A stretch of 64,000 bases of DNA from Siphonodentalium dalli. Lineage: Eukaryota; Mollusca; Scaphopoda; Gadilida; Siphonodentaliidae. The stretch is taken from positions 201,620,181 through 201,684,180 of the forward strand of contig CP136067.1 of NCBI GenBank assembly GCA_032622095.1, in the 5' to 3' direction. A program made the position numbers and the translations under genes. Below the pieces are notes generated by a model. The model was not told where the DNA came from. It searched no databases and saw nothing but the letters and a program-made list of their open reading frames with translations. Positions 34,930 to 45,959 of this stretch are shown here, in pieces. The first letter of the stretch is position 1, and every line of letters begins with the position of its first letter.

Positions 34930-35206
34930 CCTGACCTGAATATATACCCAGTACGAACTCGAAGTATATATCCAGTACGAACTCGAAGTTTAATATATAC
35001 CCAGTACGAACTCGAAGTATATATCCAGTACGAACTCGAAGTTTAATATATACCCAGTACAAACTCGAAGTTTAATATATACCCAGTACGAACTCGAAGT
35101 TTAATATAAACCCAGTACGAACTCGAAGTTTAATATATACCCAGTACGAACTCGAAGTTTGACGAACTCGCCTGACCTGAATATATACCCAGTACGAATT
35201 CGAAGT
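34930..35206 (+). repeat. 29-bp minisatellite
   Basis: About nine units contain ATATACCCAGTACGAACTCG and AAGTTTAAT. Some are shortened by loss of TTTAAT. It directly abuts the TTAA of the MITE that follows. Confidence 0.93.
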
Positions 35207-35552
35207 TTAACCCTTTACCCAACAGAACGGCCCTGCATGTGCCAATGCATTCTCTTATATATGCGAGTCGACCATAGGTCGCCTCGCATATATAAGAGAA
35301 TGCATTGGCTTAACACATATTAAAAATGATAAAATTGTCAAAGAATATAGAAAAATATTATAAAAAAGTCGACTCGCATATATAAGAGAATGCATTGGCA
35401 CAGGACATAACTGTAACCATCACAATGTGGTCAATGAACCGGTTCCAATGATATCCATATATGTATGGTGTTATTGAGACAGACCGAAGATATTTTAGGC
35501 TGTTGAAGCTTTATTTGGGCGTTTTTTGCCGTTTTGTTGGGTAAAGGGTTAA
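35207..35552 (-). mobile_element. TTAA-flanked hairpin MITE, family 1 (copy 4, reverse orientation, second hairpin truncated)
   Basis: TTAA lies at 35207-35210 and 35549-35552 with CCCTTTACCCAACA termini. The unique family-1 segment is on the right (reverse complement), so the element is inverted relative to copies 1-3. One hairpin is intact at 35241-35309, but only the arm ACTCGCATATATAAGAGAAT of the other remains (about 35370-35400). Confidence 0.87.
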
Positions 35553-35674
35553 CGAACTCAATGACGAAAGAACTTAATTATACTCAATGGGTTGATGAAC
35601 AATATCTTCATATATATTAAACAATCTTGGGAAGATAATTGAGACTTCTTACTTACAGAGTTGAGCTTAGTGAT

Positions 35675-36121
35675 TTAACCCAACAAAGCGGCCAAAAACG
35701 CCCAAATAAAGCTTCAACAGCCTAAAATACCCTGTGCCAATGCATTCTCTTATATATGCGAGTCGACCATAGGTAGCCTCGCATATATAAGAGAATGCAT
35801 TGGCCTAACAATTTTTTATCATTTTTTTAAAATAAATGTTTCTTACAATTTTTAGGACATAAAATAAAAAGCATCCATTACCCTGCAGGGAGCCCCACAC
35901 ATATATAGAAGCATATAGAAGAGTGTCGTCTGCTCATGTTTGTCTGGGGCTCTGTATGGGTGAAATTATAAAATTGTTAAAAAATACAAGAAAATATTAT
36001 TAAAATTGTAAAAAATTGTTAGGCCAATGTATTCTCTTATATATGCGAGGCGACCTATGGTCGACTCGCATATATAAGAGAATGCATTGGCACAGGGCCG
36101 TTCTGTTGGGTAAAGGGTTAA
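35675..36121 (+). mobile_element. Hairpin MITE, family 1 (copy 5), with internal insertion
   Basis: TTAA lies at 35675-35678 and 36118-36121. The left terminus lacks CCTTTAC (reads TTAACCCAACAAAGCGG), the right is complete. Hairpins lie at 35736-35804 and 36023-36091. Between them is the roughly 85-bp segment also present at 28.5 and 36.6 kb, here in the opposite orientation, within a longer AT-rich spacer. Confidence 0.85.
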
Positions 36122-36423
36122 GGTCGCTTGTTCGACAACTCCTTTTATGGCAACACATGTACAGTGTGTTGACCCGGAATTTAAAATGGCATGACTAATT
36201 TGGACTTCAAAATTTGTATGCACGCCATTTGATATAGTAGGGACAATACATGTATATGTCGTTAACATACGAAATACCCACTTTATATACTCCGAAAATA
36301 CGTATCAAAGTAGTAACTTTCTCATCTGCTTTCAAATGGAATTGACTTACAATGGACGCGTGTTATTGTTCTGACGATTTTATGACTTAAATATGTTTTT
36401 TTAGGCATATAAACATATCCTCG

Positions 36424-36899
36424 TGAACATATGTGACGCGCCATATCAAATCCAGTCGTAAGTCGGGATTTTTTTACCCTGTGCCAATGCATTCTCTTAT
36501 ATATGCGAGTCGACCATAGGTCGCCTCGCATATATAAGAGAATGCATTGGTCTAACAATTTTTTACAATTTTAATAATTTTTTCTTGTATTCTTTAACAA
36601 TTTTATAATTTCACCCATACAGAGCCTCAGACAAACATGAGCAGACGACACCCTTCTATATGCTTCTATATATGTGTGGGGCTCCCTGCAGGGTAATGGA
36701 TGTTTTTTTATTTTATGTCCTAAAAAATGTAAGAAACATTTATTAAAATAAAATGAAAAAAAATTGTTAGGCCAATGCATTCTCTTATATATGCGAGGCG
36801 ACCTATGGTCGACTCGCATATATAAGAGAATGCATTGGCACAGGATAAAAAAAATCCCGACTTACGACTGGATTTGATATGGCGGGTCACATATGTTCA
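36424..36899. mobile_element. Composite MITE: family-1 hairpins inside a different terminal inverted repeat (second copy)
   Basis: The outer inverted repeat GTGAACATATGTGAC...CATATCAAATCCAGTCGTA matches that of the element at 28.3 kb. Hairpins lie at 36483-36551 and 36771-36839. The roughly 85-bp internal segment is again present. The arms are almost identical, so it is young. Confidence 0.87.
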
Positions 36900-37129
36900 C
36901 TTCGGACGTATTTGATTTGATGAAAAAAGGTAGATTAAATAATGCAAATATTATAGCTTATTTCGTACAGTCCCATATTGGATTGTTTTAAAACCGCGTT
37001 TGATGTCCATATAGAGCGTATATTGAGGTTAAATAATGCCAATGTGAGCTTGTTTCGTTTAATAAAATAAGCGCGATCGGTGCTTATTTTCACGAGAACA
37101 GGCTAAAAAATATATACGGAATAGCAACA

Positions 37130-37800
37130 TAAACACGCGCAAATAGGTTCATAATCGACTTACACCCGTTTCCAGTTGGATGGCGCAGGCCACAATAAAA
37201 ACACAATATACGGAGCGTATATCTGGTAATTCGTAAGTTGATTCCTTGTGAAAATAAGCACAATACGGGCTTATCCCATTTGAAATAGTACGAAATAGGG
37301 CTGTTTTTAATAACCAGAGTTTAGGTCCACATAGGGCTTATTTCACATCTAAATAATGCCAATATGAGCTTATTTCATATATATGAAATATATGAGCAGT
37401 ATTTCGGTGAGAATAGGCTGCTTTATAATGATTTTTTTACTGCGGCCCGCGCCATCCAACGAGGTTTATTTGAGAATCAAATCTCAAATATGACAAAACC
37501 AGGGGATTGCCCGTCAAGAATGACGGCTGACAAACATGACATGCAGGAAAATATAGTCACCGTTTAATATATCCTCGCACAAATATACACATAATCGATA
37601 TATATAGAATATGTAGCTAATGTCGTCGCTTAAGTTGTTTATGTCCGTGAGGGGGATTTGAGCATCTATTGGGCGAGGCTCTGACGACATTAACTACATA
37701 TTTTATTTATCCATCGCACAAAACTTGCCTTTTGTGAGGTAAATCTGTCATTTTCCTCAGTTTTACATTCTTTACTTCGATGACGCCATTACATTTATTA
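37130..37800. other. No recognised gene
   Basis: Contains scattered motifs of the 29-bp repeat family and a palindromic relation between GGATGGCGCAGGCCACA (37178) and TGCGGCCCGCGCCATCC (37441). A 67-codon frame at 37364-37567 is not recognised. Confidence 0.4.
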
Positions 37801-38185
37801 GGTCAAACAAACCAATTAACATTCATGACGTGGGAAAACCGGAGTACAGCTTAGAGCGAAATAGTTCGTTGGCATTTTTACATTTATTATAATCAGACCT
37901 TGTTCTGAGGATTTATAGATGTTTTAGAGCTAAAACATATATCATTTTACGAATTATTTTAGTGAATAATACACGATAAAAACGTTCTGAAATCACAATG
38001 ACGTCATTAAGGCCGGTTGACGTCCCTAGTTACCTGCGCAATTTGCATATCAAATTACGTCATAAAAGTAGTACTAACCTAATAAAGCTACGTTGACATA
38101 ATAAAGCTACATTGACGTAATAAACGTAACGTTTATTAGGCAGGCTTTATGTATTCAATAGACGTAGTGAGCGTTGGATAAATAA
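37800..38185 (+). repeat. Dispersed repeat, copy 2 (partner at 24.6-25.0 kb)
   Basis: Colinear with 24640-25000. This copy contains ATGACGTCATT, a full cAMP-response-element palindrome, and ATTTGCAT, an octamer, separated by about 50 bp. In the partner the first is degraded to ATGATGTAATT while the octamer is kept. An AATAAAGCTAC(G/A)TTGAC block is duplicated here. Confidence 0.75.
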
Positions 38186-39075
38186 TGTGAAATAGGTACA
38201 CAATGTGATTATTTGATTCTGAAATAGCAGAAAATGGACTCATATCCGTTATTTAGTTTTATGGCGCGGGCCACAGTGAAAACACATATTAAAGAGCGTA
38301 CATGCGAAAGGTCGTGAGTTAGCTTATTTGTGTCATTGTTCGCACATAATCTCTGTAGAATTGCCTCAGTATGAGTCGATAATGTGACTAAAACGCTCTC
38401 ATTTTCAGCACATTTTCGACTCAAAATGAGGGGATTCTAAGCAGACTATCTACCTAAAACAAATTATATTATAAGCCAACATCTCCTTGTGTAAATACGC
38501 ACATTATCGATATATAATGTGAAATATGTACATACTGTGATTATTTGATTCTCAAATAAGCAGAGTGGACTTATATCCGTTACATCGTTTTATGGCGAGG
38601 GCAACAGTGAAAACACATGTTCAAGAGCCTACACATGTAAAGTCGTGAGTTGGCTTCCTTGTGTCATTGTCCGCGCATAATCTGCTTAGAATCGTCTCAG
38701 TTATGAGTCGATACTGTGACTACAACGCTCTCATTCAGCACATTATAGACTCAAAATGAGGCGACTCCATGACGAGTATCTACCTGAAAAAAAGTTTTGT
38801 TCTAAGCAGATAATGTGCGAATTTTAGGGAGAACAGGCTGTATAAGCCAACATATCCTCGAAAATCGATATATAATGTTCACATAAGTTCATCTTGGATT
38901 ATTTGATCTGAGATATAGTGGACTTATATATGTTATTCCCGTTCTATTGTGCGGGCCACAGTTAATTTTGTTTAAAGAGCGTACATCTGAAGTCGAGGGT
39001 TGGTTTGGTCCTGTTAGTGTCCGCCATAATGAACGTATTATAAGTTATTGAGTCGATAATGTCACTAAAATGCTT
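38186..39075. repeat. Three diverged tandem copies of a roughly 330-bp repeat
   Basis: Three copies start at about 38190, 38510 and 38870. Each has the order TGTGATTATTTGATTCT, TTATGGCG(C/A)GGGC(C/A)ACAGT, AAGAGC(G/C)TACAT, GTCGTGAGTT, GTCGATA(A/C)TGTGACTA and CAGCACATT(T/A)T(C/A)GACTC. The third is truncated. A single copy lies at 14966-15234. Confidence 0.75.
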
Positions 39076-39556
39076 TCACTATCATATTTATACATACACA
39101 TCTGATGTTGTTAACTGTATATTCTACCGTACATGGTGAGCTAAATAAATTGAATTGAATTGCAGGCTGTATATACAGTGGTACAATGTCGTCGCTATTC
39201 TCGTTATTTTCGCTCACAAGTAACATAAACGCTCTTTATTTTTACCATATCAGGAATATATAAACAAGAAAAGCTTTTTATTATTTGCTAACCACGCCCT
39301 ACCACCCCATATGTAGGTACATTACTCTCCGTTCAATCACTAGAAGCAAAATCTCTCTACTACATATTAATAATGCTGAGGTTTTTCGAAAAAAAATTGT
39401 GTTTACGCGGCCATAAATTTCTAAATCGATGTTGACACTTCGCGAACAAGGAAATGCTGTTTATAGTATTAATTTATATGCTATAATTTCGTTGGGGACA
39501 TAATCTAATCCTTTGCGTGATATCAGGACAGGATGACTATTTTCTCGATCGAGCGA
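39076..39556. other. No recognised feature
   Basis: AT-rich sequence with no long ORF or strong repeat. Confidence 0.5.
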
Positions 39557-40156
39557 TTAAAGGGGTACTGTACGCCATTTTCAATAAATTCCCGGTGATA
39601 ACAACGATCTATTATCGATACTATATAGAAATATAAGTAATTTGAGTCGAAGATGTATTCTGTAAACGCTCAGGTTAATAGGCTATCTTAAAATTTAATA
39701 ATTTAAAAGTTAATAATTTAATATAAATTGATTTTATGGCTCCAGCCATAAAATGGCGTCTCTTAAAATTGGAATTTCCGTGTACAAAACGTAATCAAAT
39801 TATAATTGAGGGATACTGGATTAATAAAACAATTGCACACACGATCGTTTGAAACATTATGCTTATACGGGGAGAAAACCCAAGCCACTCATTGACTAGT
39901 GACCATACACTAACTTAAATGAGTATATGGGACTGCTAAGCATATAATATAATGTTTATTTGATTCATTTGGTTGAAAACTGTACAAAAATTACTCGACA
40001 ACGACAATTTGTATTTTTGCATTCCGGTAAATTTGCCATCCGTAACAATACTTCGTACTCAACAGACTTTCAAAAAATGGAAAAGTTGTTACCTTATTCT
40101 CCGACTCGGGGATTATGGAAACCAACAACAACATCTTGGGTACAGTACCCCTTTAA
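39557..40156. mobile_element. TTAA-flanked MITE, family 2 terminus
   Basis: TTAA lies at 39557-39560 and 40153-40156. The left end AGGGGTACTGTACGCC and the right end GGGTACAGTACCCCT form a short TIR shared with the element at 31.1 kb, while the interiors differ. It ends 14 bp before the LINE-related repeat A. Confidence 0.87.
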
Positions 40157-40170
40157 ATAGATTTTAAAAA

Positions 40171-41220
40171 TAAATAGAACACCACTGGGAAATGTGTCCT
40201 ATGGTGGATAACTCTATCTTACAACTCGTCGCCCGAGAATTATTTGTCACTGTTACTGGAGAGCATAAACTTATTTGCAATATATTAAAGTGTGGGGACC
40301 TTTTTGTGATGGGATAATTGAAACACTCTCTTTTTGCATAAATATAACATATATTGGTTTCATGAACACAACACCTCAGAATTCCGCTAAAATAATCCTT
40401 CACATTAGTACAACGCCTTGTCACTGAATGTGTTTCATTCAACACACCAGAAAGCCTCTAAATGCGGACCAAAAATCTACTAATCGGATGTCCTGCAAAA
40501 AGTCTAACCGTACGCAGTATAGCGAGTACATTTTGAATCACAATTACGCCATAGCTGCTGACATCGACAGATCACCCTGGCAGTATACACCCCGGAGGGC
40601 GTAATAAATAAGATTGTAAAACATCAGCCTGGCAGTATAGGTTACAATCAACTAAATATTTCCCATAGGCGACAGTGTTAGGGTTAAGCCATCCCGATTC
40701 ATTACCCTACTGAGCCGAACTTTAAATATGTTTGCGTGTTGAACTCCACGTCGGACATAAGTTGTCCAAAAAGAAATGGTGCCTCACCATACTTATTCTT
40801 AAGATTGTAAATCATTACAGACATTTAGGTCCACGTGCTTCGGACCTTCTATGATGAGTCGTATATACGTCTATAAAGGTGTTACAATGTTATTCTGAAT
40901 ATTTACAGCACATCATTCGCTTAAGTTCTCTTTGTACACGGAGTGTGTTTCAATTCTGCCATGAACTATATGTTGGACGTGATCTTTGGTCACATGTGGC
41001 CTATTATAGTCGACTGGAGTGTGACGGGTGAATATAGAAGTTTTTCGACCTAACTAGCAGTACAGGGATGTGATGAGACGTCTCCGATTATCAAGGTTTT
41101 GTGGATCGAATGCATTCCCAACATAACTTCGACGACGATGATGTTCGAGGGTGCTCCCCCGCACCCACCTGAATCATTAATACATGTTAATAGGGAGGGC
41201 GAATTTTGCGTACCCCCCCC
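40171..41220 (+). repeat. Repeat A: presumed 5' region of LINE 1 (empty-site copy)
   Basis: This roughly 1.05-kb segment is duplicated downstream in pieces. 40171-40798 matches 47431-48059, 40801-40897 matches 48356-48452, and 40895-41220 matches 50625-50950, all at very high identity. It leads directly into the reverse-transcriptase frame, so it is probably the 5' untranslated region and start of the LINE ORF. At 40895-40897 it has a single CTG where the downstream copy holds a 2.17-kb transposon. It ends in a C-run of about 20 bases at about 41213-41232. Confidence 0.9.
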
Positions 41221-42143
41221 CCCCCCCCCCCCACCACGAAGCAGTGATATTGACAATCGCATAATTTTTCCTGTATCAATTGATGAACTGAATCAAATAT
41301 ATCGGGGTCTAAGTACGGGGAAAGCGGCTGGATGGGACGGGATATCCAATGAACATTTATTATACGGAAGTAACACATTGACGTTGGCGATTTCTAAACT
41401 TTTAACTAATATAATTAATACACAGAAGATCCCGAGTCAAACGAAACGCGGTATAATCATTACATTATTTAAAGGTGGCAAAAAACGCAGGACAGATTTT
41501 GATAGCTATAGGGCTATAACGTTGATGCCTGTTTTATACAAGTTACTTGAAAAACTTATACAAACTCGATTGGAATCTTATGCACCCAATTTAATACAAG
41601 TGCACCCGCCTCAACATGGCTTTCAAAAAGGTGTAAGCGCAACCATGACATCTTACGTAATGAAGGAATGTATTGACTATGTGTCCGCTAGTAAACAAAA
41701 ATTATACAGCTTATTTTTAGATTCTGGAAGGCTTTCGATACCGTCTGGATTAACGGATTGTTATATAAATTAGATAAACGCGGTTTTAAAGGAAATTTGT
41801 TTTGTCTCATTAATGAATTGTTGACAAATGTTACATGTTCTATTCGTTATAACAATTCCTTATCTAGGTGGTTTGACATTCGTCAAGGGGCTCGTCAGGG
41901 AAGTATTCTTTCCCCATTTTACTACATGGTCTATGTTGACGAGTTGATATGTACTCTCGCAAATTCCCCATATGGCCTACAAATGATCGGAGTAAATTGC
42001 ACATGCCCAACACATGCTGATGACATGGTTTTATTATCACTCAACAGTGTCGGATTGTCAGCTCTTATTGATATGTGTTTTGAATACAGCAAAAAGTGGC
42101 GATATAAGTATAATTCCAATAAATGCTCGGTAATAGTATTTAA
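41099..42143 (+). pseudogene. LINE 1: reverse transcriptase N-terminal part, frameshifted
   Basis: Non-LTR retrotransposon reverse transcriptase. Frame 1 (41099-41742) includes the fingers motif GKAAGWDGISNEHLL (about 41318), YRAITLMPVLYKLLEKLI and PPQHGFQKGVSAT. The active-site A block (expected F.KAFD) is split by a -1 frameshift near 41720, after which frame 2 reads WKAFDTVW and RQGARQGSILSP (about 41882). The catalytic box follows as HADDMVLL (HADD at 42013-42024), where Y/FADD is usual. The coding sequence breaks at a TTAA (42140-42143) after CSVIVF and resumes at 45956. The early poly-proline stretch in frame 1 is a translated C-run. The element is not functional as it stands. Confidence 0.92.
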
Positions 42144-43139
42144 AGTGATGTGAAACGTAAATTGAACCTCACAATTGAGTTCCCTGCGTTATTCTGTGGA
42201 AAGACTGAATAAAATAACCCCCATACACGAAATGCCCCAACCAGATATCAGTTTGTACTAATTATACGGCCACGTAACTAACTATTTACTTTCCCTCAAT
42301 CGGGACGAATAATTCCACTGTAAACGCCAAATAAATACACTAACGAGTTGTCGTGTGCAGTCGCGGAAACACCCGAACACTTCCGACTTGGTCGGGATTG
42401 AGTCGGCTTTCGTTCTCAGAAAATAGCTTCCGTGGAGGGAGGCCGTTTGCTGGAATAGCGTAACATCAGCTTAATAAAACGAAAAACAAGCGGTATAGTC
42501 AATTCGAATGGGAGCGATATAAAAGGAATTATTGCCTGAAATCACCAACGGAAGAACATTGACCGAGTTATGAAAGAATTATAATCAAAGTGGTCATGAT
42601 CGCGCAATGAACAACGGTAACAGTTGAAAATGTTACTATTTATAGAAATTTGTAATCGTTGCAGATCGTTGACCGATTTTATGATCGAACTACAGCAGGT
42701 ACAGTCTCGTGCAGAAAGAGTTGTCTTACATGTGTATTTCAAACTGTTTAATTACCTGTGCAATGCTACATGTGTGCCATATTGCTATTCACTATTCTAG
42801 TACAGACCGTATTTGTTTGGGACAGCGATGGTGATATAGATATCGATATGGAATTATGTTTTCTTCAATTTTTGAGTTTATATAGGCCCAAATAAATATA
42901 CCATAAGATGGACTCAATCATTGACAGTTAAAATTGGATGGAAGTAAAGAAGTGTTGTGTATTTGCACTAAGTAGCGCAATTGCGTTATGCTTAAGCGTA
43001 AATATTTGTATGCAAATAAATAATAAATGTAAAAAAGACTCCCATGTGATTTGCTCTAAACTCAAATTAACTCAGGCCATAAAACATTACTCAAACATAG
43101 GTGAGGACTCCACCCAGATCCCATACTAAGATGGATATT

Positions 43140-44230
43140 CAGACTGAGGAAACCAGTTGGAGATAGGTACATGTATTTGCTTAAGCATAATTCATTTCAA
43201 TTACGCTTAAGTGTAAATGAAATCCACTTAAGCGTAAATGAGTTGCGCTTAACCGTAATTCATATACACTCCCATTGAACTCCACATACTCAATCTGAAA
43301 TGGATGCAACCACATTACTAATGCCAGTAAGTTAACATCCATCAGATTATACAAATATACATATAAGGTAAGACAGCCGATGAAATTATTGCTCTTAATA
43401 TAATTCCAATGTATTATGATAACGCATAAGTCAATTATGCTTAAGCGTAAATGATTACATTAAGCGTAACTGATTTATGCTTAAGCGTAAATTATTTACG
43501 CTTAAATGCAATTAGTTAATATAAAATGTGAAAATGAATCATTTGCCCTTAAGCGCAAGTATATGTCTATCAATATATTTGCGCTTAAGCGCAAATACCT
43601 AACACCCCCTTACTTCCCTCTGATTGTGAATGATAGAGTCCATCTCATAGTATATTATCATGGACCCATAGTAGTACCCCCATATAATACTGAAACATTG
43701 AAGAAAAAATATTTCCATATGCATATATCAGCATCTCTGTCCCTGGTGTCCCAAGAATTGGTGCCTCACTCCCAGAGCTCGAGTATATTTTATCAAAGGG
43801 ACATCTCCTACACAGATATATACCATTTCCATGGCCATAAATATGGAATTCGGGGTTACTGGGGACTTGCTTCCCTCATATGGTGTACTTATTGACTTGA
43901 AATTGGGGGAAACCCCAATTTTCATATTATCAGCATACCTGTCCCCAAGAATTTGTGTTTCCATCCCAGAGATCTAGTATATTTGGTAAAAGAGATATAT
44001 CCTGCACATATCTCAGTCTACCATTTCCATGGTCATAAAAGAGATATTGGGGGGGGGGGGTGCTTCCCTCCCTCATATGGTGGGTCTGTGCCATTTAAAA
44101 TTAATTCAGGGGGGTGATATCAATGCATATTAATTTTTATTTGCGCAAATGATTTACACTGAAGCGCAAATGATAGATGTTATTTTGCGAAATATTTGCG
44201 CTTGATCGTAAATGAATAATAAATGTGAAA
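43140..44230. repeat. Scattered repeats of a TTAAGCG(T/C)AAAT motif
   Basis: GCTTAAGCGTAAAT, its complement and the palindromic form TTTGCGCTTAAGCGCAAA recur about 20 times, in clusters at 43180-43260, 43430-43600 and 44140-44215. Between the clusters lie two diverged copies of a unit of about 150 bp (CCATTTCCATGG(C/T)CATAAA, CCCAAGAATT(G/T)GTG) at 43720-43900 and 43920-44100. A poly-G run lies at 44050. Confidence 0.7.
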
Positions 44231-45030
44231 TGGGTATCCCATACATGAAATGCCGTATCTATATGCTATAGCGCGTATATCCTACAGGTCTGGGTGAACC
44301 ACCGATCAATCAATAACAGCCCGATCGGGCTAAAGTAGACCGATCAGGCTAAAATAGACCGATCGTTCTTTCACAGCCAGCTTGAATCTTTGATAAAGGG
44401 AGTAGGCCTACTCTAAATTGTTCTTTCAAGTGAAATAGGCCTCCCATACATGAAACGCCTTATCTATATACTATAGCGCGCATACCCTACAGGTCTGGGT
44501 GAACCACCGATCAATCAATAATAGCCCGATCGGGCTAAAATAGACCGATCGGTCTTTCACAGCCAGCCTGAATCTTGGATCAAGGGAGTAGGCCTACTCT
44601 AAATTGTTCTTTCAAGTGAAATAGGCCTCCCATACATGAAACGCCTTATCTATATACTATAGCGCGCATACCCTACAGGTCTGGGTGAACCACCGATCAA
44701 TCAATAATAGCCCGATCGGGCTAAAATAGACCGATCGGGCTAAAATAGACCGATCGGTCTTTCACAGCCAGCCTGAATCTTGGATAAAGGGAGTAGGCCT
44801 ACTATAAATTGTTCTTTCAAGTGAAATAGGCCTCCCATACATAAAACGCCTTATGTATATCCTATAGTGCGCATATCCTACAGGTCTGGGTGAACCACCG
44901 ATCAATCAATAATAGCCCGATCGGGCTAAAATATACCGATCGGGCTAAAATAATCCAATCGGTCTTTCACAGCCAGCATGAATCTTGGATAAAGGGAGTA
45001 GGCCTACTCTAAATTGTTCTTTCAAGTTAC
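44226..45030 (+). repeat. Four tandem units of 186-205 bp rich in CGATCG palindromes
   Basis: Unit starts lie at about 44226, 44430, 44616 and 44821 (GTGAAATAGGCCTCCCATAC). Each contains CTACAGGTCTGGGTGAACCA, the palindrome AGCCCGATCGGGCT, a GACCGATCGGTC-like palindrome and GGAGTAGGCCTACTC. The length difference comes from an extra 19-bp AAATAGACCGATCGGGCT-type module. Confidence 0.93.
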
Positions 45031-45959
45031 AACCATTTTTTTGTAAAAAAATTATTCTGATTCATTTTGAAACTAATGAAAGACAATTTTGAAACTAATG
45101 AAAGACAATGTATAATTTTTTGCTGGTATATTCATCATAAATTTGAACAAATCTTCAAGAAAAGAAAATTTCAATATTCAAGAAATCTCTTACAACAGTG
45201 TCAGGAAGACCAATCGATCTAGCTCAGCACGATTGGTCTATCATAGTGTGATGTCAAATATTATTGAAATATTGCTTATAATTTACATTTACAGAAGTCA
45301 ATAATTCGCATGCAGATAACTTCACCTTGTATTCGGCCAAATATGTTGACGTTAGATTAGAAGGCAGAATTCCCAGATTTGTTTATTATTGGTGAACCTG
45401 GATAATTTCGGAGGTGTGCCAATCGTCTTTTGCACACTGTGAATACGTACTCATTCTCTCCTAAATTTGCAAAAATTCCATATATATATAAATATATATA
45501 CAGAGTGTGAAAACTTTGTTAGTTGCCAAATAATTGTCGACATTTTACTTAGAAGACTTGAATGCAAAAACTATGATATTAGGCCCCCTATTATTTTTTA
45601 TTTTTTTTCTCTTTTTGTTGAATCTACTTTCGTTATCGACATGCCGGCCTTTGTTTTGGCTGTTCTCCCAGTCGTGCGTGCCAGCCGATCGTCGTTATTT
45701 CGGGTGGTTCCGATTTCCTCCGAATATAATTCCATGAGACCCCGCGCGCTGATTCGCTCCGAAAATGTGTTGGTATCTGAGAAGATTTCTTACTCTGATC
45801 GCAGTTTTCAACAATTTAATACAGGGCGAGTACCGCACTAATAATATGCCACATTGGGGTTTTCTTTCTAGTTTTTTATGACCTTTCTTGTGGTATATCG
45901 GGCACAGTTCTGTCTGACATCAAATATATCCCCACCGGGAGTGAAGCTAATGACTTTAA

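Larger units (their letters stand above)
42144..45959. mobile_element. 3.8-kb insertion in LINE 1 at a TTAA site
   Basis: The LINE coding sequence stops at GTATTTAA and resumes at CTTTAACGAA. Removing 42144-45959 (insert plus one TTAA) restores an uninterrupted frame reading VFNEKK. The ends AGTGATGTG and (complement) AGTCATTAG share only a few bases, so a terminal inverted repeat is weak or absent. The interior holds the AAGCG motif region (43.15-44.2 kb), four 186-205-bp tandem units and no recognised transposase. The frame at 45467-45841 is unidentified. It may be a large non-autonomous TTAA element or DNA captured by repair. Confidence 0.6.

Noticed and set aside
41099-41240. Poly-proline N-terminus of the LINE frame
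   Set aside because: It comes from a variable C-run (about 20 here, 10 in the second copy) and is not a dependable part of the protein.
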